From the NCBI RefSeq assembly GCF_000699445.3, contig NC_067195.1:56338465-56402464 (forward strand): a DNA stretch of 64,000 nucleotides, given 5' to 3'. Position 1 is the stretch's first letter. Every line of letters begins with the position of its first letter. Both the position numbers and the translations under genes were made by a program. Shown one piece after another: positions 21,618-32,060 of this stretch. This DNA is from Schistosoma haematobium (Eukaryota; Platyhelminthes; Trematoda; Strigeidida; Schistosomatidae). A model generated the notes under the pieces. That model was given only the letters and a program-made list of their open reading frames with translations. It did not search any database and had not been told where the DNA came from.

Positions 21618-24600
21618 ATGACGCCCCATGATGAAAGTCGAGTTTATTCGGAAGTCACGAGGCTGATGGCTTTTCTGACAAACAGAGAGATCAATTATTT
21701 AGGTACATAGAATGTTCTTACAGTGTGGGACACCTGGAGAGTATTCCAAGTTGCTGCAGAAATGAGGAGACACAACTTAGAGGTGCTTGAGATCAGTGAA
21801 ACACGTTTGACGCCAGTTGGACAACTAAGAATAGCTTCAGGGGAGCCGCTGTTATACTCCGGTCACGAAGAAGAAAATGCTCCCCACACACAAGGATTTG
21901 CATTGATGCTGTCCAAACAAACACAAAATGCACTTATAGGATGGGAATCTCATGGATTAAGGATCATCAAAGCCTCCTTCAAAACAAAGAAAGAGGGCAT
22001 TTCAATGAACGTCATCTAATACTATGCACCTACCAATGACTACAATGAGGACTTTAAAGATCAATTCTACGATTGGCTGCAGTCAGTCATCGAAAAATGC
22101 TTAACAAAGGACCTCACCATTCTGATGGGAGATTTAAATGCCAAGGTTGGAACGGAAAATACCGGATATGGGGACATTATGGGACGACACGGACTGGGAG
22201 AAAGAAACGAAAATGGTGAGAGATTTGCAAACCTATGCGCCTTCAAAAAACTGGTCATAGGCGGCACTATATTCCCACACAAACGCATTCACAAAATCAC
22301 ATCGACTTCACCGGATCAAACTGCGCAAAACCAAATCGACAAAAAGTTCAGGAGGACGATGGAGGACGTGAGAACCAAGAGAGGAGCTAATATAGCATTA
22401 GATCATCACTTGTTGGTCGCCAAGATGAAATTGAAACTGAAGAAGTACTGGACAACGGGGAGGACAACATCACAAAAGTTTAGTACGACTTTTCTTCGGG
22501 ATACTGACAAACTCAACAAATTCAAGATAATCCTCAGCAATAGGTCCCAGGCCTTTCATGATCTACTCAGTGGAGAAGGAACTACTGTGGAGAGCAACTG
22601 GAAGGGGATCAAAGAAGCAATCACTTCAACATGTCATGAGGTCCTGGGCCACAAGAAGCACCATCACAAGGAATGGATCACTGCTGATACACTGGATAAG
22701 ATTCAAGAAAGGAGGAACAAGAAGGCAGCAATCAATACCAGTTGAACAAGAGCAGAAAAAGCCAAGGCACAAGCTGAATACACAGAAGTAAACGAACAAG
22801 TGAAGAGGAGTATCAGAACCGACAAACGTAAATATGTGGAAGATTTAGCAACGACGGCGGAAAAGGCTGCAAGAGAAGGAAACACGAGACAACTGTATGA
22901 CACGACAAAGAAACTCTCTGGAAATCGCCGAAAACCAGAACGACCAGTGAAAAGCAAGGAAGGCAAGGTAATCACCAACATTGAAGAACAACGAAACAGG
23001 TGGGTAGAACACTTCAAAGAACTCTTGAATCGACCAGACCCACTGAACCCACCCAATATCGAAGCAGCACCCACGGACCTCCCAATCAATGTTGGCCCAC
23101 CAACAATTGAAGAAATCAGCATGGCCATCAGACAAATCAAGAGTGGCAAAGCAGCAGGACCAGGCAACATCCCAGCAGAGGCACTAAAAGCAGACGTTGC
23201 GGCAAGTGCAAGGATACTCCACATTCTCTTCAATGAGATTTGGGATGAGGAACAAGTACCAACAGACTGGAAAGAAGGACTTCTGATCAAAATACCAAAG
23301 AAAGGCGATCTCAGCAAGTGTGATAACTACAGGGGCATCACTCTTCTCTCAATACCAGGAAAAGTCTTCAACAGGATATTGTTAAACAGGATGAAGGACT
23401 GCGTAGACGCCCAACTTCGTGACCAACAGGCAGGATTCCGTAAAGATAGATCGTTTACAGACCAAATTGCAACTCTACGGATCATTGTGGAACAATCAAT
23501 TGAATGGAATTCATCACTCTACATCAACTTCATTGACTACGAAAAAGCATTTGATAGCGTGGACAGGACAACACTATGGAAGCTTTTTCGACACTACGGC
23601 GTGCCTCAAAAGATAGTCAACGTCATACAGAATTCCTATGGTGGATCAAACTGCAAAATTGTGCATGGAGGACAATTGACAGACTCGTTCGAGGTAAAGA
23701 CCGGTGTTGGGCAAGATTGCTTACTCTCACCCTTTCTCTTTCTTCTGGTGATCAACTGGATCATGAAGACGTCAACATCTGAAGGAAAGCACGGGATACA
23801 GTGGACATCTAGGACGCAGTTGAACGATCTATACTTCGCAGATGATCTGGCTCTTCTATCCCAAACGCAACAACAAATGCAGGAGAAGACGAACAGTGTA
23901 GCAGCATCCTCAGCAGCAGTAGGTCTCAATATACACAAAGGGAAAAACAGGATTATCCGATACAACACAGCATGCATCAATCCAATCACAATTGATGGAG
24001 AAGATTTGGAAGATGTAAAAACGTTTACATATTTGGGCAGCATCATTGACGAACTCGGTGGATCTGATGCAGATGTAAAGGCGTGGATCAGCAAAGTAAG
24101 AGCAGTATATCTAAAATTGAAGGGCACCTGGAACTCAAAACAACTGTCAACCAACACCAAGGTCAGAATTTTCAATACAAATGTCAATACAGCTCTACTG
24201 TATGGGATGGAAACTTTGAGAACTACGAAAGCCATCATCCAGAAGATACAGGTGTTTATTAACAGTTGTCTACACAAAATACTTCGGATCCGTTGGCCGG
24301 ACACTATTGGCAACAACTTACTGTTGGACAGAACAAACCAGATTCCAGGATAGGAATAAATCAGGAAGAAGCACTGGATGTGGATAGGACACACATTGAG
24401 GAAAGCACCCAACTGCGTCACAGGGCAAGCCCTCACATGGAATCCTCAAGGCCAAAGGAGGAGGGGGAGGAGAGGAAGACCAACGAACACACTACGTCGG
24501 GAAATGGAGACAGACATGAGAAAAATCAACAAAAATTGGATAGAACTGGGAAGGAAGGCCCAGGACATAGTGTCTTGGAGAATGCTGGTCGGCGACCTAT

Positions 24601-24629
24601 GCTCCATTGGGAATAACAGGCGTAAGTAA
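21618..24629 (+). pseudogene. RTE endonuclease-reverse transcriptase ORF with five premature stops
   Basis: One frame of 1004 codons from ATG 21618 (an in-frame ATG also lies at 21543, but other copies have ACG there). It is cut by TAG 21708, TAA 22017, TGA 22743, TAG 24351 and TAA 24357, with no frameshift. The endonuclease part shows LEVLEISETR, ILMGDLNAKVG and DHHLLVAKMKL. The RT part shows IPKKGDLSKCDNYRGITLLS, NFIDYEKAFDSVDR, GVGQDCLLSP (usually GVRQGCLLSP) and the catalytic LYFADDLALL. The C-terminus has [12 protein letters not shown] and [13 protein letters not shown]. At least three stops look like single C-to-T or G-to-A changes. The natural stop lies within the AAGTAAG tail. It would nick DNA and copy its RNA if intact. 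Confidence 0.9.
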
Positions 24630-24634
24630 GTAAG

Positions 24635-24649
24635 TAAATGCCAAATACA
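24635..24649. repeat. Right target-site duplication of the RTE element
   Basis: Pairs with 21415-21429. Confidence 0.7.
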
Positions 24650-25124
24650 TATATGTTTCTAGATTTTGTATTCTTTAAGCCAAATTGTTTAAGTTTGAGG
24701 CTTTCATTGTCATTTTGGATGACATAAATGGTGATGCATCATGTAAAAGTATGTGTTTCATCAAAAAGACGAGCAAACCAAAACACTGTTGTGACATGAA
24801 CATAATATCTATAGATTAATATGAACCTTATGAACTGCAAATACATACATTTCTGACATTATACAAAAATAAAAATATAAAGCTCGAAAAATCCTTAGAC
24901 ATGAGGATTTATTTCATATGTAAAAGGTTTACAGAAATGTATTTTATATTATAATTCGAAAAAGTTGTTAATCACCAAAGCCAAGTTTAATTTCCCAGTA
25001 TAAGTGAGAATGTTCTTTAGATTTTTGTCGAAATAACCATAACTAAAATAATTCATCATTTCATTCAATTGCGACTCAACAATCTCCAAAATATCGTACT
25101 GGTAATTACTGTTTACTCATTGGT
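24650..25124. other. Spacer, nothing recognised
   Basis: No supported feature. Confidence 0.5.
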
Positions 25125-25470
25125 GACTAGATTCGAGAGGTATTTCTTGGAGTTCTAGTGAGAAGCCGTGATTAGTGGACTTCAACCCTGTTGGGTTTGA
25201 GGTAGGTGACCACCGAAGATAGTGGTAGATGGTTGTGCAATATTTTAGATTGGTTGAAGTTAGACATTAACACTGCTGGGTGTCTACTTCGTGGTCTAGA
25301 GGTTAAGCGTTCACATGCAAGACCGAAGATCGTGGGTTCATGTCCCGCGTTCGTAATTGCGGATGCGTGTTGTAGGGGTGCTTTGTACTGGGACAAAACA
25401 TCTGTTCATTGCTTCCAGTTTCTCAATGTTGGTCTGACATTCATCGGTTCATCATCTCAATTTATGTTTT
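25125..25470 (+). mobile_element. Long SINE-like repeat (B-related) with complete 5' part
   Basis: Has the 5' extension (GAGTTCTAGTGAGAAGCCGTG), the tRNA-like head (GTGGTCTAGAGGTTAAGCG and GTGGGTTCATGTCCC as A- and B-box regions), a decayed ribozyme (TGTACTGGGACAAAAC; the CTGANGA side is lost) and the tail (CATTCATCGGTTCATCATCT). Wording in the ribozyme and tail differs from the main B copies and is shared with 34190-34440, so it may be a separate older subgroup. Confidence 0.7.
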
Positions 25471-25619
25471 ATAAGGAGATTGTTTTTATCTACAATTTGA
25501 TTTAAGTGTTCATTAAATACTAATCGTTGCGAAGTTTGATTCATGTTAGTAGTTTGTGAACATTGTCGTATAGCATAATTTACGCCAAGATTTGATCTAA
25601 GTCACGTAACCATTGAAAA

Positions 25620-25765
25620 ACAGGAAGGATTGTTCATCTGTCTCGTCCAAATATGGCATTCCTTACTGGTGTAGATTTGCGACTTCACTGGCGATGGAGC
25701 ACTAGTCTTTTATGTCTTGCGGCAAGCACTTAACCTTTAGGCCACTGAATTGACAGTGAATAGAT
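25620..25765 (-). mobile_element. SINE B remnant
   Basis: TGTCTCGTCCAAATATGGCA in the ribozyme region and GCAAGCACTTAACCTTTAGG in the A-box region, minus-strand order. Ribozyme core lost. Confidence 0.5.
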
Positions 25766-27109
25766 TTAGTTTCTCATTTCATTTAGCTAAAGAGGTTTTT
25801 TTATCGTCATCTGTTTCCAATTGTGCATAGCTGACTCAAATCTAACATTCTTGAACCCCAGTGAAAAATGTTTCAAAATTAGTCATTAATGGGCATATGT
25901 TTATTATTAGTATAGGAAGCTTGTGGTAATTGTTACATTTCGTAACTTGCATCACAAACTGCCATTATCTTAATGTCGACTGAAAACCACTAAATACTGA
26001 ACAGCTGTTTCAGCCCTTGTATAAGATTCTCCAGAGATAAACCTTTGACTAAGTTTACTTCTTGTTATATTATTGTTCACTCTTTGATTTTCCTTTTATT
26101 TGACCAGTTATAGATATTTATGAGTTTGTATTAAAAAGTCGGCTTATTTTTATATTGAACATGAAAAACAAGATACATCATACATTTTATTTGTTTGTAA
26201 AAAATTGAAAAAAAATTTTCAGTAGACAATAACAATAAAAATTGGTTCTAATCTGAACATTGTTTCAACAGGGAAAGATATCAAAAATATATCCGGTTTC
26301 ATTAGATAACCATATATATTTATAAATCTCAATGGTGTTTCAAGTCAGAAGGCAATAAAAAGTTGTGACTACAATTTATTAGTAAATAGCACAGATAACA
26401 AAGTTACAAGCTTATCGAGAGAATTTGGAGCAGTTTGACTAATGTGTGTAAGCGAGCGAATACAGAAGTAAATTTATAGTCAAATCGAATCAAAGCTCCA
26501 CTAGACAAAACAAAGGATAAGCGAGATAAGGCAGAGGCAATTAACAGGATTCGAGCACATATATACATGGGAAAGATAATGATTCGTCGAGCAATATTTA
26601 AGTGATCAACATTTAAGTTAGAGAGAGATATGTGCGTAGGCTGTCACATGTGATCGAGTGTATACGTTTATACAGACGTGATAGTGATGATAATAATAAT
26701 ATAAAGAAATAAACGAATTGTTACTGTCCGAATAACAACAGAGTTTGACAAAAATTAACGGCAATTGAGATTAATCGTAGGTGTGTTGCTATAATCTGTG
26801 AAACTCAGTACTAAAAATAGGATATAAAGGGTGTTTAATCCACGATAAAAATGTTAACATTTCATTCTGGATAAAATTAATTTTTCGAATATCTGATAAA
26901 ACTTAAAATTTATCTTTATTAATTAGGGACTTTAGATCCTAAAATAAAGTGTAGCATTATCATCAATTAACTTATTGGACTAATATATATACAATATTGA
27001 ATACAAGTAGACAAGACATAGATGATGGATCAAGAATACATAAAGTGTGAATTTTCTGCCTAATATAACTTATTTAACAAAAATCATTGACCGATCTAAA
27101 TAAGATCAC
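25766..27109. other. Spacer, nothing recognised
   Basis: About 1.3 kb without a supported feature. Confidence 0.5.
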
Positions 27110-27265
27110 TATTGTAAACCTGGAAACACTGTAAGACTGTTTCGTTCTACTATGAGACTTCTCAGATATGCGCATCCACGATAAATAATGCAAGGTTCGA
27201 ACTCCGAACCTCTGGTCTCGCGTAAAAACGCCTAAGCTCTAGAACTTTGGGCCGGCCTCTAATTG
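27110..27265 (-). mobile_element. SINE B, hammerhead inactivated
   Basis: Minus-strand order ACCTGGAAACACTGTAAGAC, TTTCGTTCTACTATGAGAC, B-box GGTTCGAACTCC and GGGCCGGC. The core reads CTGAGAA (G8 to A) and the cleavage site TTA. Confidence 0.7.
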
Positions 27266-27660
27266 TGTCAACGTAATAATACTATCTAAGGAATGCTTAT
27301 AAGTTGCAACAGTATTTTTATTCATGTGCTAAAAGTTAGACATGATGTCTACCCATTTGTAGACGAACATTTTCTATATTTACATTTCAGGATATACAGA
27401 CAAATGATTGTTTAAGTGCAACCTTATCCAGTTTAATCCTATTTTTATTCAAACTTGTCAACCTGGTTTAAAAGTATTAACTTTTCTTTACATTATCGTA
27501 TTCTTTTCTTACTCACTCATTTCATTTATTATTTTTTTAATGCTCGGACATCCGTGAATAATACTTAGTTAGTGTAACTTTGTAATTTTCGGTAAGTGAA
27601 ATTTGAGATTTCAACTTCAACGGGATTTTCAGCTTAGTATGAAAGTCAACACCTGAAAGT
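27266..27660. other. Spacer, nothing recognised
   Basis: No supported feature. Confidence 0.5.
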
Positions 27661-28198
27661 AGGCACATACAAATGAAGAGCACCTCACAGAATGAAATAT
27701 TTGTCCCTGATTCTACTACTAGCCATCCACCAATTATGTTAATCCCAAGTTCAATCTAAATATTAGTACGTTTATCAATTACTCATAGATTATTGTTATA
27801 TCTCACTGCTTAAATCGAAATAACATAACTGAAATGTTGAAAAACGTGAGTATAAAGTTGATAGAACAAATTATTCCATACTTCAATGATGAATAGACTG
27901 ATGATGAATGTAATAGTGATAAATATTTTTATAATTTCTTCCCTGATCATCTGATATTGTTTTGTTTTTGTTTTGTTAGTGTGTTCATGACGAACTTTTG
28001 TCAAAAGTACTTTTATTCATCACAATCCATTTTGACTATTCAACAACAACATCATCATCATCATCATCATCATCATCATGACCACCACCTTCCCTACTAA
28101 TAAAATTATCGTTACTATCATCAATACTATTACTAAAGTGAGTAAATGTAATCGAAGACGGAAGAAAGAGATAGGAAAATACAGTGAGGTCAGTGATA
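27661..28198 (-). repeat. Right arm of the 0.5-kb inverted repeat
   Basis: Reverse complement of 11480-12013. The ATG/TTG microsatellite (28041-28080 here) is longer by a few units. The SINE A remnant at 27661-27727 (plus orientation of the SINE) is the poorly matching end. Confidence 0.85.
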
Positions 28199-28574
28199 AT
28201 CGACCACCAATTATATATATAAATGAATAGGATGACCGAAATTAATTAGCATATTATTGATAGTGATACTTTGGGACAAAGAAATTCTTTTCGTTTTTCT
28301 TATTTAATATATCCATAAGATAATTTACTCAGTTTCTTATTTTTATATTCATTAGAGTTTTAGTAAATTAACTTATACCTGGTCTGTGTGTGTGTGTTTG
28401 TTTGTTTGTTCAACACTATATTTGTTCATAAATTCATCACATTTTTATCCGACGTACAATATGGAATAAAAATCAATATTCATTCCAATTTCCAATTATT
28501 GAAAAATTAGAATTCGTTCTTTTAATAACAAATGTATTCAAGTTAATAAAGTAAGTGAATAACTTAGAAACAAC

Positions 28575-28748
28575 TCAGGACCTATTGGTCCTTGGTTCGA
28601 ATCTCGTGAGGGGCAGAATCGTGGATGAGCACTGTTGAGGAGTCCCACAATCGACCATCCAGTGCTTCCAGGTTTTCTATGGTGGTCTAGCTTTAATTGA
28701 CTCATGATCTCAAGCATTGAAATCATTATCATATCCGCAAAACCCCTT
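28575..28748 (+). mobile_element. SINE B with internally deleted hammerhead
   Basis: B-box GGTTCGAATCTCG, then GAGCACTGTTGAGGAGTCCC and directly ACAATCGACCATCCAGTGC: the part holding the second strand of stem II and GAAA is missing. The tail ends ATATCCGCAAAACCCCTTCT. Confidence 0.85.
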
Positions 28749-29322
28749 CTGTCACTAATCTACTAATAATTGGATATAATATCAAAAATGATACACATAA
28801 TATAATTTCATTAAAGAGGTTTTATAAAGATTTATTTCAATCTATAAGTTATATTTATGACTGATTAATCTTGATTAAAGCACCATTAGAAAAAAAGAAC
28901 TTAAAAGCATTAGATAATTATTTCTTCCTAATATAAAATACTAAATCTTGAACTTCATCACTGATAGTAGCATATCTATGTACTACTAGAAAGGTTTCTA
29001 TTAAAACAAAATTCTTATTCAATTCTCTATAACTTTCAATAGAACCTTAACTAAGATTAATTCATAGTGAATATAACCTACAAAATATAAACTGTATAAA
29101 TTAAAGTTTTCTGGTTTTAAACAAATTGCCTACATTCAATAATTGAATATTTTTTTCCTTGGCAAAACTATATGTAACAAACTAAATGTGTGCATTGTAG
29201 AAATAAACTAATAATGGAATAGGTAAGATGAAAAACAAGCAAACTAACAACCAAAAAATAGAATAAGAAATATAAAAAGAGAAAATAAACCAAGTACAGA
29301 AATATCCAGTAAAAAAAATAAA
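28749..29322. other. Spacer, nothing recognised
   Basis: A-rich in the last 150 bases; no supported feature. Confidence 0.5.
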
Positions 29323-29340
29323 GCAAGAACAATTATTGAT

Positions 29341-29387
29341 ACAGAATAGTATGAATTCATAATATTTCGAGGTTTCTCCTCAGCTGC
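29341..29387 (-). ncRNA. Hammerhead-like fold in the left PLE arm
   Basis: Same motif as 30322-30368 on the opposite strand; the single arm difference changes stem I from GCAG/CTGC to GCAG/CTGT, which still pairs through G-U. Confidence 0.5.
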
Positions 29388-29484
29388 TTACAACCAAATC
29401 TGTAATAAAAGTTTACGTTGGGATGGGAAACAGTGTGAAACAATTGACATAAATAACTGGAATGGCTAAGGTATACAATAATAA

Positions 29485-29489
<5 letters not shown>

Positions 29490-29547
<58 letters not shown>
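29490..29547. repeat. (AT)n microsatellite
   Basis: About 58 bases of AT repeat between the PLE arm and the nuclease fragment. Confidence 0.95.
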
Positions 29548-29548
<1 letters not shown>

Positions 29549-29554
29549 GTTGGA

Positions 29555-29743
29555 TTACCAGGGTAATAACAAGTTTATTAATGTCTCTTTTTGAATACAT
29601 AAATTCGGTTTAAGTTTTTTTATCACGATTGCTTCAGCGAAACGGAGAGCAGTTGTACTTCTTTGTCTGTTTATAATTTTAAAAGCGTGCGAGATGTCGA
29701 TCATATGCCCGGTGTCGAGTAAATGCTGGGTTATTTTATTCAT
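29555..29743 (-). pseudogene. PLE GIY-YIG endonuclease C-terminal fragment
   Basis: Reads NKITQHLLDTGHMIDISHAF, then KIINRQ, then RFAEAIVIKKLKPNLCIQKE, ending in LLLPW and a stop. HLLDTGH followed later by the E-A-I and KP-x-LCIQ segment is typical of the end of the PLE nuclease. It is 62 codons, without the RT and without the YIG part, so only a piece is left. It differs from the PLE at 12660-14690 and represents another family. Confidence 0.65.
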
Positions 29744-29873
29744 TTATTTATTTTAAAATATTTATTTTGTGTTATATTCCTCCTCCATTATCTAATTCTT
29801 AAACCAACTTTTCATTCACACACTTCCGACAACTGATTCTCTTAAATTATGTTAACTTTTCAAATTCTTGATT

Positions 29874-30205
29874 GAGATCATGAACCGATTGATGTTAGAT
29901 CACCTTTGGAAACCTGGAAGCACTGGACAGCCGTCTCGTCCTATCGTGGGACTCCTTAGCAGTGCGCGTTCACGATCCTGCTCGCGGGATTCGAACCCAG
30001 AGCCTTCGGTCTCGCGCGCGAATGCTTAACCTACTGGACCACTGAGCCGGCATTCAATGGTGTTAGTGTCTAACATCAACCAATCCACGAAATTGCGCGA
30101 TCAACTTCCATTGTACTGAGGTAGATACCCGTCTCTACCCGACATGGATCAGCTCCACTGGTCACGGCTTCTCACTAGAACTCCGAGAATTCCCTCACGA
30201 ATATA
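29874..30205 (-). mobile_element. Long SINE-like repeat B, full length
   Basis: Runs from the tail (CATGAACCGATTGATGTTAG region, plus strand) through the ribozyme region, B-box (GGGATTCGAACCC), A-box (TTAACCTACTGGACCACTGAG) and the 5' extension ending AACTCCGAGAATTCCCTC. The hammerhead has stem I GCACTG/CAGTGC but the core is CTAAGGA (G5 to A) with GAGA, so it is inactive. Confidence 0.85.
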
Positions 30206-30222
30206 TATATATATATATATAT
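30199..30222. repeat. Short (AT)n run
   Basis: About 23 bases between the SINE 5' end and the right PLE arm. Confidence 0.9.
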
Positions 30223-30321
30223 GGTTATTATTGTATACCTTAGCCATTCCAGTTATTTATGTCAATTGTTTCACACTGTTTCCCATCCCAACGTAAACTT
30301 TTATTACAGATTTGGTTGTAA

Positions 30322-30368
30322 GCAGCTGAGGAGAAACCTCGAAATATTATGAATTCATACTATTCTGC
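30322..30368 (+). ncRNA. Hammerhead-like fold in the right PLE arm
   Basis: Stem I GCAG/CTGC; core CTGAGGA; stem II is only GA/TC with loop AACC; GAAA; a long stem III in which ATA/TAT, one mismatch, and TATG/CATA pair around loop AATT; cleavage triplet ATT just before CTGC. All invariant core positions are met. The short stem II and long stem III differ from the SINE ribozymes. Occurrence in both arms of a PLE-like inverted repeat supports it, but chance cannot be excluded without a covariance search. Confidence 0.5.
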
Positions 30369-30392
30369 ATCAATAATTGTTCTTGCTTTATT

Positions 30393-30956
30393 TAAAAACA
30401 AATAATTAGCGATTTTTTTATTCAATATAATAATAATAATGAGAAACGAACAACTAAACAGAAAAAAGAGAACAATATTGAAGAGAAAAGAATATCGATC
30501 AATAATTGCTGGAAGCATTTTATAATGATTCTTTAAAACAAAATATAAAAGTTTTGTTTTTTTACTCAAAGATTCAATTTCTAATCTTGATTTGTATTAT
30601 CAGTAAAATAATTTACACAAATAGGATAAAATAATGGTTGTCATTTTATTTTAGAAATTATGTATACATTTACTTATGGTCATTTGGATTAGTAGTATGA
30701 TTATGGACTCAAGTAATTTGCTTAATATAGTAATATTATGTGAATTATATAGAATAGAAAAAATGGGCATATGAAGTCGGTACAATACAGTTGTTTTAGG
30801 TAAGAATGGATTTATCTTGCAGAGGTAACTTCTAGTTGCGACCAAAATGATATATATTGATATCATGTTGACCACGTTTGCTTAAGTTCTTGAGTTAAAT
30901 CCGACTTAGATTATATGAGCAAAATAATATAGAATCGTTAAGTTGGTTGATGTTCA
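30393..30956. other. Spacer, nothing recognised
   Basis: No supported feature. Confidence 0.5.
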
Positions 30957-30962
30957 TTTATT
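30957..30962 (-). terminator. Possible polyadenylation signal AATAAA
   Basis: AATAAA on the minus strand about 27 bases after the stop of the candidate exon at 30989-31204. Such hexamers are common in AT-rich DNA. Confidence 0.3.
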
Positions 30963-30988
30963 TGCATTGATTGTTTCTTCTACGATCT

Positions 30989-31204
30989 CTACATCCTGTG
31001 TAAAATATGAGTGATACGTTCTAATGCTAGCCAATATTCATTTGTGCTTAAATATGATTGTAACTTAATGGAAATATCATGGCAATCCACACAGCATACA
31101 TATTTACCGAAAGCGATTAATCGATTACAGTCCTTACCATCATCTGAAAGATTCAAACAACCAAATGAATTAAAATCCACCCCATTAAACAGACCAGTGA
31201 CCAT
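30989..31204 (-). CDS. Candidate terminal exon of an unknown gene
   Basis: An open minus-strand frame with balanced amino-acid content, unlike the low-complexity frames nearby. It includes DGKDCNRLIAFGKYVCCVDC, then HDISIKLQSYLSTNEYWLAL and ERITHILHRM before TAG. Within it, TTTGAATCTTTCAG followed by ATGATGG could be a splice acceptor, which would make the exon about 31145-30989. An AATAAA lies 27 bases after the stop. I do not recognise the protein. Upstream exons would be at higher coordinates, but none was found, and a SINE begins directly beside it at about 31210. It could also be chance or a piece of a transposon. Confidence 0.25.
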   Translation of the reverse strand: MVTGLFNGVDFNSFGCLNLSDDGKDCNRLIAFGKYVCCVDCHDISIKLQSYLSTNEYWLALERITHILHRM

Positions 31205-31209
31205 ATGAA

Positions 31210-31360
31210 CTCACTAGCTAAATGGATAACGTGTTGGTGTTTGAAACGAGTGATACTGGATTAGAGTCCCGGAACGAATATAAGATACAGGTATATCTAG
31301 CCAGCGAAACATACACCATAGATTCCATTGCTAGCCACTATCCATGGATTAGCGTTGGTT
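31210..31360 (+). mobile_element. SINE A with deleted hammerhead
   Basis: Head AGCTAAATGGATAACGTG and GATTAGAGTCCCGG (decayed B-box), then TATCTAGCCAGCGAAACATA and TAGATTCCATTGCTAGCCAC. The CTGANGA strand and stem II are missing. Confidence 0.6.
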
Positions 31361-31740
31361 CATGTATTTTAAAATATTGATATTTGTTTATAATTATGCT
31401 TTAATTTTGGTGAGAAATGGTATGTTTGCAGAAAATAATCTTCAGTTTAATTTTTTCCAGGACTAAAAAAATAATCAAAAGTTATGGCTCTTTTTAATAA
31501 CGACATTTCGGCAATTTTATGTATCTTTGAATACACGAAAGATGATAATCAAACATCTAAATGTATCCATTTTTCATTTGTAAATTTCGAATAATTACAA
31601 TTCATTCAGTTCAACGTTCTGGCATTTCATTTTATGTAGAAAGAACAATCATTATTGTCTTATCGATGAGACCTAAATTCTGTTATCATAAATAAACTAG
31701 GCTTGTTTTTATACTGTTACTTTGTTAACACAGTGTATTA
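31361..31740. other. Spacer, nothing recognised
   Basis: No supported feature. Confidence 0.5.
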
Positions 31741-32060
31741 TAATTTTAACAGTTGAATTCATCAGTCGATCTAAGCTAGATCAACAGTGAAAACCTAGAA
31801 GCACTGGATGACTGTTTCGTCCTAGTACAGGACACCTTAGCTGTGCACAACCAGGATCCATCAGGTGGGACTGGAACTTAGTATCAACGATCTTGCACGC
31901 AAACGATTCCGGAACGTGAGTGCACACTGCTGATGAGTCCCATACTAGGACGAAATGGCCATCTAATGCTTTCATGTTTTCAAAAATGGTCTAGTTTAGA
32001 TCGACTCATGGGTTCAACTCTTAAGATTATTGTGATCTCCACAAATCCTCATTTAGTACA
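31741..32060. mobile_element. Head-to-head pair of SINE B copies
   Basis: Left copy on the minus strand (31741-31890), right copy on the plus strand (about 31900-32060); both tails point outward. The left ribozyme core is broken (CTAAGGT). The right one is intact (31924-31969). Both heads are shortened at the join. Confidence 0.8.
31924..31969 (+). ncRNA. Hammerhead ribozyme, core intact (SINE B)
   Basis: Core CTGATGA and GAAA; stem II GTCC/GGAC; stem III ATG/CAT closed by GC, where the usual ACG/CGT has changed on both sides; cleavage triplet ATC. Stem I (ACACTG against TAATGC) has a C-A mismatch and a G-U pair, so it is the weak point. Confidence 0.65.

Larger units (their letters stand above)
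21430..24634 (+). mobile_element. Full-length RTE-like LINE, inactivated
   Basis: A complete non-LTR retrotransposon of about 3.2 kb: a GC-rich structured 5' leader, one long frame for an apurinic-type endonuclease plus reverse transcriptase, and a 3' end of (TAAG)n. It is flanked by a roughly 15-base target duplication. The short single ORF, EN-RT order and simple-repeat tail are typical of the RTE clade. Known schistosome relatives include SR2 and SR3/Perere-3, but I cannot say which this is. Other pieces of the family lie at 1-760, 43205-43330, 48017-48160, 49763-50352 and 55576-55710. Confidence 0.88.
29323..30392 (-). mobile_element. Remnant PLE bounded by near-identical inverted repeats
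   Basis: Arms 29323-29496 and 30217-30392 are reverse complements with a single difference seen by eye over about 170 bases, and each arm ends inside an AT microsatellite (29490-29547; 30199-30222). Between them are a GIY-YIG-type C-terminal fragment (29555-29743, minus) and a SINE B copy (29874-30205, minus). Inverted long terminal repeats are known in Penelope-like elements, and the arm on the 3' side of the nuclease fragment has the orientation expected of its terminal repeat. Both arms carry a hammerhead-like fold. Confidence 0.65.

Noticed and set aside
22703..23317. A 204-codon minus-strand open frame rich in Ser, Leu and Ala
   Set aside because: It is a shadow of the endonuclease-RT linker on the plus strand.
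23636..24436. A 266-codon minus-strand open frame
   Set aside because: It is antisense to the RT core of the RTE element, has no recognisable motif, and mirrors codon structure of the true frame.
25172..25505. Overlapping 74- and 99-codon frames on both strands
   Set aside because: Both fall in a SINE copy and its flank.
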